Shown here: piece after piece, positions 12,295 to 23,140 of the stretch
Layout: every line of letters begins with the position of its first letter
How positions within the stretch are numbered: position 1 is the first letter of the stretch
The notes under the pieces: generated by a model
What the model saw: only the letters and a program-made list of their open reading frames with translations
Told to the model about the DNA's origin: nothing
The model's database searches: none
From: Prunus persica
Lineage: Eukaryota; Streptophyta; Magnoliopsida; Rosales; Rosaceae
Assembly (NCBI RefSeq): GCF_000346465.2
Contig: NC_034016.1
Location: 18,649,548 to 18,713,547 of the forward strand
DNA: 64,000 nucleotides
Direction: 5' to 3'
Made by a program: the position numbers and the translations under genes

Positions 12295-14157
12295 TTAGAG
12301 CATCTCCAACATTTCTTCAAGCAAGAGACATCGTTCATCCTTTAACTCAGGTGCTGAAGTTCTAAAATAGTTAAAAGCTTTCTCAAATAATCTTCGAACA
12401 CGCTGAACACATTGCTTCGTTTGTTCACGAAGATAATCCTGATCCTGGTCTTCTGAACACATTGCTTCCGCTGTAGCAGATGCCTCAAATTTCGCATAAC
12501 TGATCCACACCTTTAGGTGCTTTGTTCGGTCTAGGAGTCTCTCGTAAAGTTCTCTAGCTCTCTCAAATTCACCCTCTGATAGTTCAAAGTCAATGTATGC
12601 CTTCCACAACAATTCAGGCATGTCAAGTTCTGGTTGGGCGATGGCAAGTTCAAAAACTGTCCTAGCCCGTTCTGTCTCACACAAAGATTTCTCTAACTCT
12701 GCATACTTGGTCCACGCATAGCAATTTTCTGGGAACCAATGCAGATACTTTTCATACAATTTCCGACATCGATAGAAATTCCCAAGGTTCAGCTCAATCT
12801 CAATATACTTCTTAAATATCTTATCTTTAGGTGACTTGCCTATTGCAGTACCAAGGATCTTGCGTGCACCCTCGAGATTCAGCTGTCGTATCTCAAACCG
12901 GCAGCGAGAAGCCATATTTTTGCAAATGAAAACTTCTTGTGAGGAATCAGTTGAAGGCATTCCCTATACACATCTCGTGCACGTTCCGTGTCTCCAGCAT
13001 CAAGCTCCTCATATAGTGCATAATTGATCCACAAGTAAATGTAGCGCTGCCAATACCGCTTCTCCGGCACAGGAGGAACATTAGCAATAGCTCTCTCATA
13101 AACCTCTCTAATTCTGTACTTATTTCCTGCGGGAATCGTAATTAAGAGGATTCTTCCTAACCTCATCTTCATATTGAAATCTCCTCTTTCCCACAATCGC
13201 ATCCTCAATGCCTTGTCTATCTCCATATTGCTTCTCCAAACCCACAAACTTTTTATACAAATCCTCAACCCTTCGTTTGGGTATATGATCAAGTGCAAAT
13301 TTATAAATACGCCTTGCTCCATCAGTTTCTTTGCACCGCTCCTCAAATTCAACGAAAGCCACAAATAACTGCTCGGCCTCCTCATCATCGCCCATGATCT
13401 CCACTGCTCTCTCATATACATTTCTTGCCCTCGCTACCTCACCATTCTTCATCTCAAACTTGGCATACCGAATCCAAGCACCAACTTTTGGATGACATTG
13501 CACGAAACGCTCGAAAATCGCTCTAGCACGCTCGACCTCATTATAGTGAAGCTCAAACTTGATGAAGGAGAGCCAGCCTTGCTGGTCCGGCATCCAATTC
13601 ATCCACCTCTCGTATATCTGCCGAGCACCAGCCACATTCCCTATAATCTCTTCCATGTGAATATACTTGTACCAAATCTTATCAACTCTAGGCAAGAGCG
13701 TGACGGCACGGTCCCACACGTTCCTTGCATGGTGGATGAACTTGTTCTTCATCTCCGCCTCATCATAGTTGCGCCACAGGGTAGGGTTCCGGTGATCGAC
13801 CTCAAGGGAACGCTCCCAAACAGAGCGAGCACGTTCAAAGTCCTTATGGGACTCCTCCCACTGCGCATACTTGATCCAGTCTCTGACATTCCCCCTCACG
13901 CGCCGGATTTGGTCTTCTAATTCCTTGCGCTTTCGGAGGCGGTAATCTGCGAGCTCGGTGGGATCAGTGCTCTTCTGCTTGGGAGGTCGGATTTCAACCT
14001 CCTGGCGCTCACGTGCCTCACGGAGGATTTGCTCTGCGGTAATTTGAACAGGGGCTGGGGTTTTGTTCTTAACCCTAGTGGGTCGTGGTAGCATGACGTC
14101 AGCATCCTTTCGGGTTAAGAACCCTAGGGTTGGGTCTGCGTCCTTGAAGGAAGCCAT
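12295..14157 (-). pseudogene. Broken intronless copy of Crooked neck (CRN/Clf1) splicing factor
   Basis: Reading leftward, 14157-13150 encodes the Crooked-neck N terminus ([20 protein letters not shown]) and successive HAT repeats ([50 protein letters not shown]). After KNPLNYD about 29 bases are missing relative to the family (the WFDYIRLEES region), which shifts the frame and gives a stop at 13120. Homology resumes in another frame ([13 protein letters not shown] ... [13 protein letters not shown]) to about 12915, where loss of one base (expected CAG, seen GG) shifts it again to [15 protein letters not shown]. The last part stops at LLLEEMLEML, lacking the usual C-terminal ~80 residues. Family members are U5/NTC-associated spliceosome proteins of about 700 residues. 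With two frameshifts and a truncation, this copy should not make a full protein. Lack of introns suggests retroposition, but the intron number of the parent gene cannot be checked here. Confidence 0.88.
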
Positions 14158-14254
14158 GGCTGGGGTTTACTCGCCTGGAAAATCTAAAACTTGACAATGT
14201 TTTGCAAATGTCCGTATGCATTCATCAATAGCAGGTGAATATATCTATTTAGGA

Positions 14255-14384
14255 AAATGCTAAGCTTACCACATTTTGTACCACCTCTCTAATAGAGGTG
14301 GAGCCCACCAATACAATGGAGCTCCACCTCTATTAGAGAGGTGATAGACAATGTGATATAAACATATAGTAAGCCTAACATTAC
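14255..14384. mobile_element. MITE with strong internal palindrome
   Basis: The outer ends AAATGCTAAGCTTAC and GTAAGCCTAACATT are imperfect inverted repeats. The core 14281-14344 is a near-perfect hairpin: CCACCTCTCTAATAGAGGTG facing CACCTCTATTAGAGAGGTG. A diverged relative lies at about 53003-53105 (same TAATGCTAGACTTACCA start and AATAGAGGTGGAG block). It sits about 100 bases upstream of the Crooked-neck pseudogene start. No reading frame. Confidence 0.65.
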
Positions 14385-14572
14385 CCGTATATAGAGAACA
14401 GTACCCTTCTCCCTATGCCTTAAGAAAATTGCGGTCACTGCTATGCTCTAAGGAAATTGGTCGCTCCTTATGTTCTAAGGAAATTGACTCCAAAATAACT
14501 AATCCAGCAAGAATAAGGAAACGTATTTAGAAAGGAATATTAAATTCAAGGTTTCCCAAGGGAATTCTTCTT

Positions 14573-15194
14573 TTTGATCTGTTTTCCCCAAGCTAACAGG
14601 AAATATACACTTCTTTATTTTGGCCAACTAGAATTAGTTGTCCACCATGTAAGACCAAATTGGCAAATAGTAGGTGTGTGTGAGAGAAGTCTCCCTCCTA
14701 TTTTAGTTTAGACTGTCACATGTTTTCAAAATTAAAGAACAGCATAGACAAAGGCATATGGGTAATTTTGTATTTATGTGGTTAATGTGTACAAATAACT
14801 TTAGTTTGTGAAGGGAGAACAGAGAAGAATTTTCATCGGGTGTGAAAGCGAAGAGACGAAGATGTCAACAAAATACAGGTAGATGTTTTATGTCACAGTT
14901 TCCTTTAATTACCTTTTTTCGTGGGAAGCAAGTCATTATCCATCATCCTCTATACTCAGAATTCCATTCATAAGCCTTTTTCTTCTTAATCTGAATTTAA
15001 TAAGGGCTACTTTAGTCAAACAAGGATTTATGAGCTAGTGGGACAAAAATAATTACTGTTTGTCTGGTCGACAATCAAAGACTGATAGAGAGATAGGAGA
15101 AAAAAACTCTTTCTTCAGATTTATTTTCTTCTAATCTAACACTCTCCAACTTAGCTTAATTTGCCCAATTTATTACAATCCCTCTCAAAACAAC
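14573..15194. repeat. Local duplication, copy 1
   Basis: This segment (GATCTGTTTTCCCCAAGC onward, through AATTTTGTATTTATGTGGTT, GAAGGGAGAACAGAGAAGAA and GTTTGTCTGGTCGACAA) is repeated at about 15604-16430 with high identity and with insertions. No gene is visible in it. A 65-codon frame in the second copy (16103-16300) is disrupted in this copy and so is not supported. Confidence 0.75.
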
Positions 15195-15405
15195 AATATA
15201 TGGGATCGTTGAGTACGGCGGATTATTATGAACTGGACTAAATTCTAAGACTGTCTTGGATTAGTTTGGATCGACCTAAGCTGAATTAAGTACTGAGTTA
15301 CGTTTGGTGCTGCATCGAACTAAGGAGCTGAATTATAAAAATAATGAAGACCTATGTTTGGTGTTGTATCGGACTAAAAAATAATTATTTGATTAACTTC
15401 TCTCT
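15195..15405. mobile_element. Fragment of the transposon family seen at 426-1368
   Basis: Shares, in order, the GGACTAAAT, ACTGTCT, TTAGTTTGGATCGACCTAAG-like, GAATTAAGTACTGA and CGGACTAAAAAATAATT blocks with the left part of the 426 element. Only the left ~200 bases are present. It separates the two copies of the local duplication. Confidence 0.55.
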
Positions 15406-15456
15406 CTTTTTCTGTTTTCGCTTTTTTTTTTTCTAGCGTTTTCTTCTTATTTTTTG

Positions 15457-15595
15457 AAACAAATAAATTCCTGCTTTTACAATGAGATTTTCATTTTGAA
15501 TGTGTTGAATTGAACGTCCACGTTTTTCTTTGTTTCGCTTTTTTATTTGCTTCTATATAATTCCCGTTGTTACTATTTTTATATCAACATTTTGC
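15457..15595. repeat. Displaced copy of the 11862-11998 segment
   Basis: Nearly identical to the sequence downstream of RPL32: AACAAATAAATTCCTGCTTT, AATGAGATTTTCATTT, GTGTTGAAT, CGTTTTTCTTTGTTTC and ATATCAACATTTTGC appear in the same order. It lies directly against copy 2 of the local duplication, showing that the region was assembled from pieces of neighbouring sequence. Confidence 0.75.
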
Positions 15596-15603
15596 GGTCT
15601 TTT

Positions 15604-16430
15604 TGATCTGTTTTCCCCAAGCCAACTAGAATTAGTAGTCCGCCAAGTAAGACCAAATAGGCAAATACTATGAAGACCAAATAAATACTATGAATCCGGC
15701 CAAAAGTCAAAGCTTGGACAGTTGACTTTAGTATTTTTTTTTTTACCCATTAATAATTTTCTTTTTATGTGTTATTTTCACACGTATTTTGAGAAAAACA
15801 AAACTCAACAAATATAAAGAAAATGACATCGACTTGTGGATTAGTGGTTTCATTATGTTCGAACTCCCATAACATCTTAGTAGTGTATATGTGTGTGAGA
15901 AGTCTCCCATCATATTTGAACTCCCATGACACCTTCGTAATGTGTGTGTGAGAAGAGTCTCCCTCCCCTTCTAGTTTAGATTATTGCATGTTTTCAAAAT
16001 TAAAGAAGAGCATATACAAAGGTTTATGGGTAATTTTGTATTTATGTGGTTAATGTGTACAAATAACTTAAGTTGTGAAGGGAGAACAGAGAAGAATTTT
16101 CAATGGGTGTGAAAGCGAAGAGAAGAAGATGTCAACAAAATACAGATAGATGTTTTATGTCGCAATTTACTTGGCGTTCCTTCATGGGAAGCAAGTCATT
16201 ATCCATCATCCTCTATGCTCAGAATTCAAATCATAAGCCTTTTCTTCTTAATCTGAATTTAATAAGGGCTACTTTAGTCAAACAGGGATTCATGAGCTAG
16301 TGGGACAAAAATCATTACCGTTTGTCTGGTCGACAAGCAAAGACTGATAGATACTAAAAAAAAAAACCCTCTCCATCTTAGCTTAATTCACCCAATTTAT
16401 TACAATCCCTCTCAAAACAACAAAATATAT
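15604..16430. repeat. Local duplication, copy 2, with SINE-like insertion
   Basis: Second copy of 14573-15194. It contains an extra block of about 250 bases (about 15680-15960) not found in copy 1, including the SINE-like segment at 15815-15985. The remainder aligns closely through GGGACAAAAATCATTACCGT and the CTCTCAAAACAACAA block. Confidence 0.7.
15815..15985 (+). mobile_element. SINE-like retroposon copy
   Basis: Carries TTGTGGATTAGTGGTTTCA (A-box-like), GTTCGAACTCCC (B-box-like) and a GTGTGTGTGAGAAGTCTCCC tail; the second half is internally repeated. Related copies are at 17125-17245 and 37475-37595, and a tail at about 14672-14715. Such an arrangement fits a tRNA-derived SINE family, without intact tRNA folding. 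Confidence 0.45.
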
Positions 16431-17805
16431 ATAATATTGAGGAAGACGCGATTTAAACACAGAATCTCAAATGCAAATGCAACTGCTCGTAACATTCTTG
16501 TTTATAAAAAAGAAGCACAAGTTTTCTAATCTACCTACCGATGCAAGCTTATATTATTTTGCCTACATGTTCCTTGTGAAAACCAAAATGAAAAAGACGA
16601 ATGTCCACATCTAACCCATTGTCCGTCGTGAGGTCCACAGTCTTTGTCTTGCAAGCTTATAACTCGATGAACTGGATCTTGTGGCCAAGAACAAAAATAT
16701 GTGAATTCGGCCGAAAGGAGGGTCCAAAACCATAAATGGATGCCCCCTTTGCAGGTGAAGGTGTTTGATATTAATTTTGAGCGGCTAGGATTGGCGGAAA
16801 ATACACGTGTAAAGCTGGTGTGGTCTTGTTACAAAAGGCTATAGATAAGTATTACAACCAATTTTATGTATTTATTTCTAGGTGTAAATATTGCAATTAT
16901 TAGCAATGGGTAGTCATTGTAAGCTCAAATTAGATGCACATGCATTTCATGCATTATTGCATGGAAGCCAAGGCAGCTACGAAAGTTTGATGATAAAATC
17001 AAGTTCTTTTTTAGGGTTGATTTCGTGACACGCTGATTCAAAGAGTACTACTTGTCTCAGTTAAAACCTGATGACCTAATTGTATTATTAAACCAACAAG
17101 TTAAGCTAACGAGATCTAGGACATTAGAAAAAATTTTGATTTGCAGATAAGAGGTATCATGTTCGAATTCTCACAACATTATAGTGTGTGTATGTGAAAT
17201 CTTTATCCTCTCTTCTTTAGACTATTATTTATACTAAAAAAAATCTCAACAAATTAAAGAAACCGGCATTTAAGGTTAACAAATGATCAAGTATAAAACC
17301 ATAATTAATAACCGAAATCTGAATATTCGGTTATCCTTTTCTTTTATGCCATCCACTTTACTCGGTATTGAATGAGCGGCCGACTCCATTTGTTGAACTC
17401 CAAAGTCATACTATGGTAGTTCAAGGACCATCCTTGGAATTGTCAATCAAGAAATGTGAATTTAATAGCACGTGCCCCGTGCTCGAAATTTCCTCTCTGT
17501 TTCTGGTGAAGCTTCATATTCAATATTTAATGTTGGTTTTAGATCGGCAAGTTTGGAGGGGTGCAAGTGTATGTTGAGATAAATTGTTTTAGCAAACTAT
17601 TCATATAATCAAATTTTGCAAACATATCAGATTGTGATTTGCATATAAAATTTTGCAAATATATCAGATTGTGATTTGCGTGCAAAGAGAAACGCTTTTG
17701 CCCAATATAATAAAAAAATAACTCAAAATTATTACAGTTAATTAAGGTTTAAATAACATAAACAAGCTAATGATGCCCCTCAATTACAAAAAAAAAAAAA
17801 ATTAG
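16431..17805. other. Spacer downstream of the UCNL kinase with a SINE-like copy
   Basis: No gene is seen. At 17125-17245 a copy of the SINE-like family is present (GATAAGAGGTATCA, GTTCGAATTCTCACAACATT, GTGTGTGTATGTGAAATC). A short direct repeat of about 40 bases (AAATTTTGCAAACATATCAG and AAATTTTGCAAATATATCAG) occurs around 17610-17680. Confidence 0.4.
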
Positions 17806-19183
17806 TTAGAAAACCAAAAATGCATTTTCTTGGGTGGGGTTGTGATTCAATCCCTCCACCCATTCTCTTCTATTTACATTTTGCTTCTCATTATTATTCT
17901 TATTCTCATCATTCTCATTCCCTTTATTCGCCCCACCATCTGCACCTCCGAATATTCCTTGCACAACCGTCTCCATGTCAATATTTTTGTTAATTCCATC
18001 CGTACCGTCAGTCGCAATTTCGGGAATGTACGGCGGCCTCGAGACTCGCAAAATCAAATCCCACTCGACCCCTCTAAAGTAATCGTGGCCCTTGATTTCA
18101 CCCGGCCCGATTCTCTGTTTCGGATCCTTCTCCAGCAACTTCGAAATCAAGTCCCTCAACGCCGTCGTTTCACCTGTCAGCTCAGGTTCCTTCGTAAGTA
18201 TCCGATAAAACGTCTCTTTTCTATTGGACCCCCTAAACGGCGTCGCACCGTATAACATCTCATAAAGAAGCACCCCAAGGGACCACCAATCGACGCCGAA
18301 ATCGTGGCCGCTGCCAGAAACGATTTCGGGAGCCACGTACTCCTCCGTTCCGACGAACGAGTTCGACTTCTCAGAGGAGTCCGAACCGGGTTTGCCCGAG
18401 TTTAAACTGCTTTCGGCGGGCGAGACAGAGTCGTCCGGCGAAATCCCCTTGTTGCAGAACCGTTGGAATAGGGAGCATCGCTTCTTCTGGACCGCGCTGG
18501 ATTCAGCTGTGGAGTTTGAACTGATCCGAACCGATTGAGCATTCTTCATCGGCGAGAGCTTGGTGGAGAGATCGAAATCGACGAGCATAATGTGGCCGTT
18601 TTCTTGGATCATAATGTTCTCCGGCTTCAAATCTCTGTAAACCACTCCCAATCCATGCAAATACTCCAACACCAGAACCAATTCCGCCGCGTAAAATCTA
18701 TAATAAAAAAAACAACAAACAAAATTCAAATTGTCATTTCATTTTCCCGGGAATCAAACAGAATTTGACGTATAGATCTCTGAATTAGTTAAGTTACCTG
18801 ATGACATCATCCGAGAACATCCGCTCGGTTTGTCGTTTTCTGAGGCAATTGAGATCGCGGCCGGGGCAGTAATCAATGGCGTAGCCGACGAGCTTCTCAG
18901 TGTCCAAAACGCCACGCAGTTTGGGGAGAAGCGGATGGTTGAAACGACGCAGCACTTGCTGCTCGAAGCAGACTCTTCGGTACTCGCTGCCGTCGCTCTT
19001 CGGCTCCTTGCTCCGCCTCTCGATCAAGTCTTTGGAAATCACCTTCAACGCCATGAACTCCGCCGCCTCCTCGTCCTCCACCAGAAACACCACGCCCTTG
19101 GCCCCGCGCCCCAGCGCCGAGATCACTCTGAGGCGCTGGAAATCCAAGCTGGGAGTCACGATGCCGTCGTTTTGGTCGTCCAT
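17806..19183 (-). CDS. UCNL: AGC-VIII serine/threonine protein kinase, UNICORN-like (UCNL)
   Basis: Two exons, 19183-18798 and 18697-17806, encode 425 residues. The glycine loop GRGAKGVVF is at 25-33, the ATP-binding lysine is K47 (MALKVI), and the catalytic loop is YRDLKPEN around 149-156 with D151. The metal-binding triad is DFD (169-171) in place of DFG, a hallmark of plant AGC-VIII kinases. Between DFD and the activation segment (NSFVGTEEYVAPE) sits an insertion of about 70 residues rich in Ser and Lys, also typical of the class. The protein ends in FLVF, an FxxF motif like the PIF site that docks PDK1. UCN restrains planar tissue growth in Arabidopsis ovules; UCN versus UCNL assignment is by overall resemblance only. 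The 5' UTR contains a compound microsatellite. Confidence 0.92.
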
Positions 19184-19236
19184 TGTTTCAGGTTTTTCTG
19201 TTTCGTTGGCAGCTGTGCAGAGACCCCAATGTACAA

Positions 19237-19285
<49 letters not shown>
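19237..19285. repeat. Compound (AT)n(AG)n microsatellite upstream of UCNL
   Basis: About eight AT units run directly into about sixteen AG units, some 50-100 bases upstream of the kinase ATG. On the gene strand this is a CT-rich leader tract. Such tracts are length-variable and usable as genetic markers; a regulatory role is only possible, not shown. Confidence 0.9.
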
Positions 19286-19289
<4 letters not shown>

Positions 19290-20694
19290 TAGGAATTTTA
19301 GGGAAGAAGGCAAGTCTTAGTGAGGAAGGGTTCAATTCAAAAGAGTGGGGCCCACGTATATATTTGCTTTTCTCCGTTGCATGGGGTTGTTGCTGGTGTG
19401 AGGTGCGGGCTTTAATGCCATGTGGTGGAGAGGTGCGCTGCGATGCGCACACGTAATCGTTATGGAGGGGGGTTATGATGACGTGGAAAGGATCGGACGG
19501 TGGTTGCCGTTTCGAGCGCACGCTTTTTCCCTGTATGTTGTTGGGGATGACGTAAGCGGCATATATATTTTTTTATGGGTTCGGCGGAGGCTTCCTTTTA
19601 TTATTTTGGTTTGTTTAATCTGGAGAACGAGAAAATGGGAAAGGTTTCTTTCTCCTGTTCTAGAAGGCGTGCGGTGCAGGGAATGTTTTTGGTTTCAAAC
19701 CAGAACTTTGGTTATATGGTCAGCAACAGCATCATTTACTCATTGTCAAATTTTGTTGCAGTGTAGTTGGAAACTTGGAGGTGTGCTCACTCCCAAATAA
19801 ATATTTTCTATTTTTCAAATTGTCGTGATTTAATTTAATTTATAAATAAAAGAATTCGAACTTGAGTGTGACAAGATGGACCACGGACTTTTTCAGAGTT
19901 AAAAGGAATTTTATTTCTTACGGACTTATCATATTTGGGGACCGTGTCTTGTTGGATTTGACATTTCATCTTCTAGGCCCAAGTTTTTTTGTTTGACTAT
20001 TGTCTTTGGGGCCTTTTTAGGCTTACCCAAAATAATACTATGGACACCCAAGAGTCTTTCTTGGATATTTTTACCTTTTTATATATTTGTTTTTCTTATA
20101 ATTTAGTAAAATCATACGTTCAGTTCGTTTTAATTAAATAAACCATGTGAAAAATTGCTAAATTCTAATACAAATAAATAAATTGGTGAAAAATGCCTAG
20201 AGAATACTCTTTTGAGTACCTTTTTTTTCTTTTTTCAGTTTCATTAAAGGAAAGAAACTCACTGGTGTTCGATTCTAGGTGCCATAAAGGGAGGGTTATC
20301 CATCACAACTGTCATAAATGTCAAACCTCCCAAATTTTTCAACAAATCGTTAAAATAAATAAATAAATTAAATGCTGATGTATATACTGAAGGCGAGGCA
20401 ATTTTTATAATTATCTTATATTCTTTTAATTTAATAAAGAAAATAAATTATATATTCATAGCTTACTGATTGGCCCATTTGGGAGCAAAAATCCGACCAT
20501 AGTTATGGCACAGGATAAGCAAACACACCTGACCCTCTTAATTTTGCTAAAATATTTATTTTTAAAAAAGCAAAACAAAAACCAGCTCTGGTGATTTGGT
20601 TCTCTGTCTTCCTAGTTTTCCACGACGTTTGAGAGGAATCGGAAAACATGGCAACAGCCATACTTGTTATCGAAACCTCTGTTCTTGCTTGAAA
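19286..20694. other. Divergent intergenic region between UCNL and HINT3
   Basis: Holds the promoters of the two divergent genes. The part near UCNL (19330-19560) is less AT-rich than the rest, with reading frames on both strands that mirror each other and lack domains. No gene is supported. The HINT3 leader probably begins shortly after 20580. Confidence 0.4.
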
Positions 20695-23140
20695 ATGGAG
20701 GCTCGCAGGCTTTCCATTCTCTGTTCCCATATACGCCCCGGTCCGACTCCGGCTCCGGCCCGACTAGTTCCCGTTCCCGGCTCCAGTTGCGACTCTGGTT
20801 TCAGTGACAAGCAGCAACCCGGTGATTCCAACAAGGGGAATCTCGAAGACAACTGCGTTTTCTGCAAAATCATCCGCGGTGAAGCACCGGCTTTCAAGGT
20901 AGATACAAATTGAGAAAGTAAAGGCTCGACGATTTTTTTTTAAAATTCGTTGCATTTCCCATTATATTGAAGCTGCAAAATTTCGATTATATTGAAGATG
21001 AAAACTTTCATAGCAGTGTAAGACCACAGCACTGATTTTTGAGTTGTTGAGTGTGGATTGTGTAATGGGTTTTATTTTATAAGTATCTCTGTTTGTTCAA
21101 AATCTGTTTTTTGTTTTGGAAATGTTTCTAGTTGGTTTTTTATGTGAAGTTGTTGCCTTTTTGGGTTTTTATAATACTGAAGCAATCTTCATAATCACAT
21201 TTTTGTTTTGCCATGTCTGTTCAATTACTTCTGATTGTTCCATGTTTTGATTCTCTGCGGAATTTGTTTTTCGTGCAGCTTTATGAGGATGATATTTGCT
21301 TGTGTATATTGGATATAAATCCCCTGAGTCGTGGGTAAGGTATCATTAATCCAAGAAACAATTGTTCTTTTCTTTACTGCTATCCCTTGTTTTTCTTTGC
21401 CTTTGAGTTTTTATGGTAATTTCATTACTTGTCAGGATAAACTTCCACATATGTTCACAAAGCAGCTTCTTTCACTGCATCGAAACTGTGTTTATTATAG
21501 TTTGTCAGCTTTATGAATCATACTTGATTCAACTGTGTTGCCTGAAAAGGGCATGTTGTCTTAGTTATGGGATACGATTTATTGCATCACATGACTACCA
21601 GACCATACTTTATGATTTGTAAATTTGTGAAGTCTGCATGATGTGCTTCAGATTGACTTTAGTTCTGTATTGTAGACTTGCAAGTGTTGTGGCAATTTTG
21701 TCTGCATTTCTTTAACGCTGGATAATAGAAAGACTCGGTACACCTCCATCATCTTTACATGACAGTTTTTTGTTTCCCATACTCAATTTCATACTTTTGT
21801 TCGCAGGCATTCTCTTATTATCCCAAAATCTCATTTTTGTTCGTTGAAAGCCACACCCCCAGATGTAAGTATATCCTATTGATACAATCAGTTTGCAATG
21901 GGTCTGTATGAATGTCATGAATCTGTTGCTAGATGTTATGAAATATGAGTATTGATTGCCTTCATATGTTATGCATTAGATGATATTGATGAGAAGAATT
22001 TCTTGATATGCATATGGCAGCATAGAGTTTGTTTACATGTATGCATAAAAGATAGAAGGGTATTGTCCGTCATTAGGGTTATAAGCATAAGGTTGATGAG
22101 CACATTGACTATATTAATGATAGGTAACAGGTCGGACTGTAATTTTCTCTACACATCTCAAATAGGTTGTTTGGATACTTTGTAGTGTCCAATGCATGTG
22201 TTTCTGTATTTTCATGGGACATTATAATGTTGCATGAGTTCAAATGAACTTGCTCTGCAGGTGGTAGCTGCAATGTGTTCAAAAGTGCCCTTTATCAGCA
22301 GTGCAATCATGAAAGCCACTGATTCTGGTATGTGTTCAAAGTCATTTTATGTTGGCACCATATTTTACTTTCTTTTTGTTTCTAGGTTTACTGTCTTGCT
22401 ATATAGCAATTAGGGTGTGCTGGAGTGTTCCTTAATGTTTCGAAGATATTTTCAGTGACATCCTTGATTGAAATTGCATTTTCAAGCATACCTAGCTAAG
22501 CTTGACTGCTACAAAAAATAAACATGGGAAGTTCTGATTATGCAGATTCATTCAACTTGTTAGTTAACAATGGTATAGCTGCAGGCCAAGTTATATTTCA
22601 TGTGAGTCCTTATGCTTTTCTTTTTGAATTCCGATTTGATTAAATTAACAGCAGCGTACAAGAGAACTGATATATCTGCTGACAGCAATCAAAATTCCAT
22701 AAATCTCATTGCAACTGAACAATATTAGCTTGTTAATTGACATTAGAATTTTACCCTTTTATGCAGCTATTTCATTATTTACCTTGAGCAATATGATAAG
22801 CTGTTGCTAATTTTACTATGTAACATGGGGTACTTTCAGACTCACATACACATAATTCCGCGCAAGGCACTTGATTGCTTATGGGCTTCTGAGGTATGTA
22901 TCAGTCGCATTTTATGTCTCCTTATTATGTAAAACTGGACATTCTTGAGGATATAAGTTTGATATTTGCTGAGTTTGCTTATTGTCTTGAGGATATATTA
23001 TCTTGCAGAGTTTGCAGAGGCGGCCGCTGAACTTAGACCAGGAAGCCCCTCGACTTGTAGATCGAGTTCGAGAGCAATTATCATTACCCGACGACTCTGA
23101 AGATAGCAAGGGTCAAGGATCTAGTCTTACCAGAAACTAG
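20695..23140 (+). CDS. HINT3: HIT-domain nucleotide hydrolase HINT3
   Basis: Seven exons (20695-20898, 21279-21334, 21807-21864, 22261-22327, 22546-22601, 22840-22893, 23009-23140) give 208 residues. The N terminus MEARRLSILCSHIRPGP is typical of plant HINT3; an in-frame upstream ATG at 20596 would add an unrelated leader. The HIT core follows: NCVFCKIIRGEAP, LYEDDICLCILDINPLSRGH, SLIIPKSHF, SFNLLVNNG, GQVIFHTHIHIIPRK. The histidine triad H-x-H-x-H is intact in HTHIHI, and the second exon junction from the end falls immediately before its ACT codon. HINT proteins hydrolyse nucleoside phosphoramidates, and plant members also act on adenosine 5'-phosphosulfate. All junctions are frame-consistent GT-AG sites. 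CHIP follows on the same strand about 1.2 kb downstream. Confidence 0.93.

Noticed and set aside
12879..13421. Crooked-neck copy as a normal gene with small introns at the frame breaks
   Set aside because: Homologous codons lie directly on both sides of each break with 7 and 2 bases between, far too little for a plant intron.
19286..19800. Gene on the + strand at 19420-19800
   Set aside because: Frame has no domain, poor codon character and lies in the UCNL promoter; opposite-strand frames of similar length exist.
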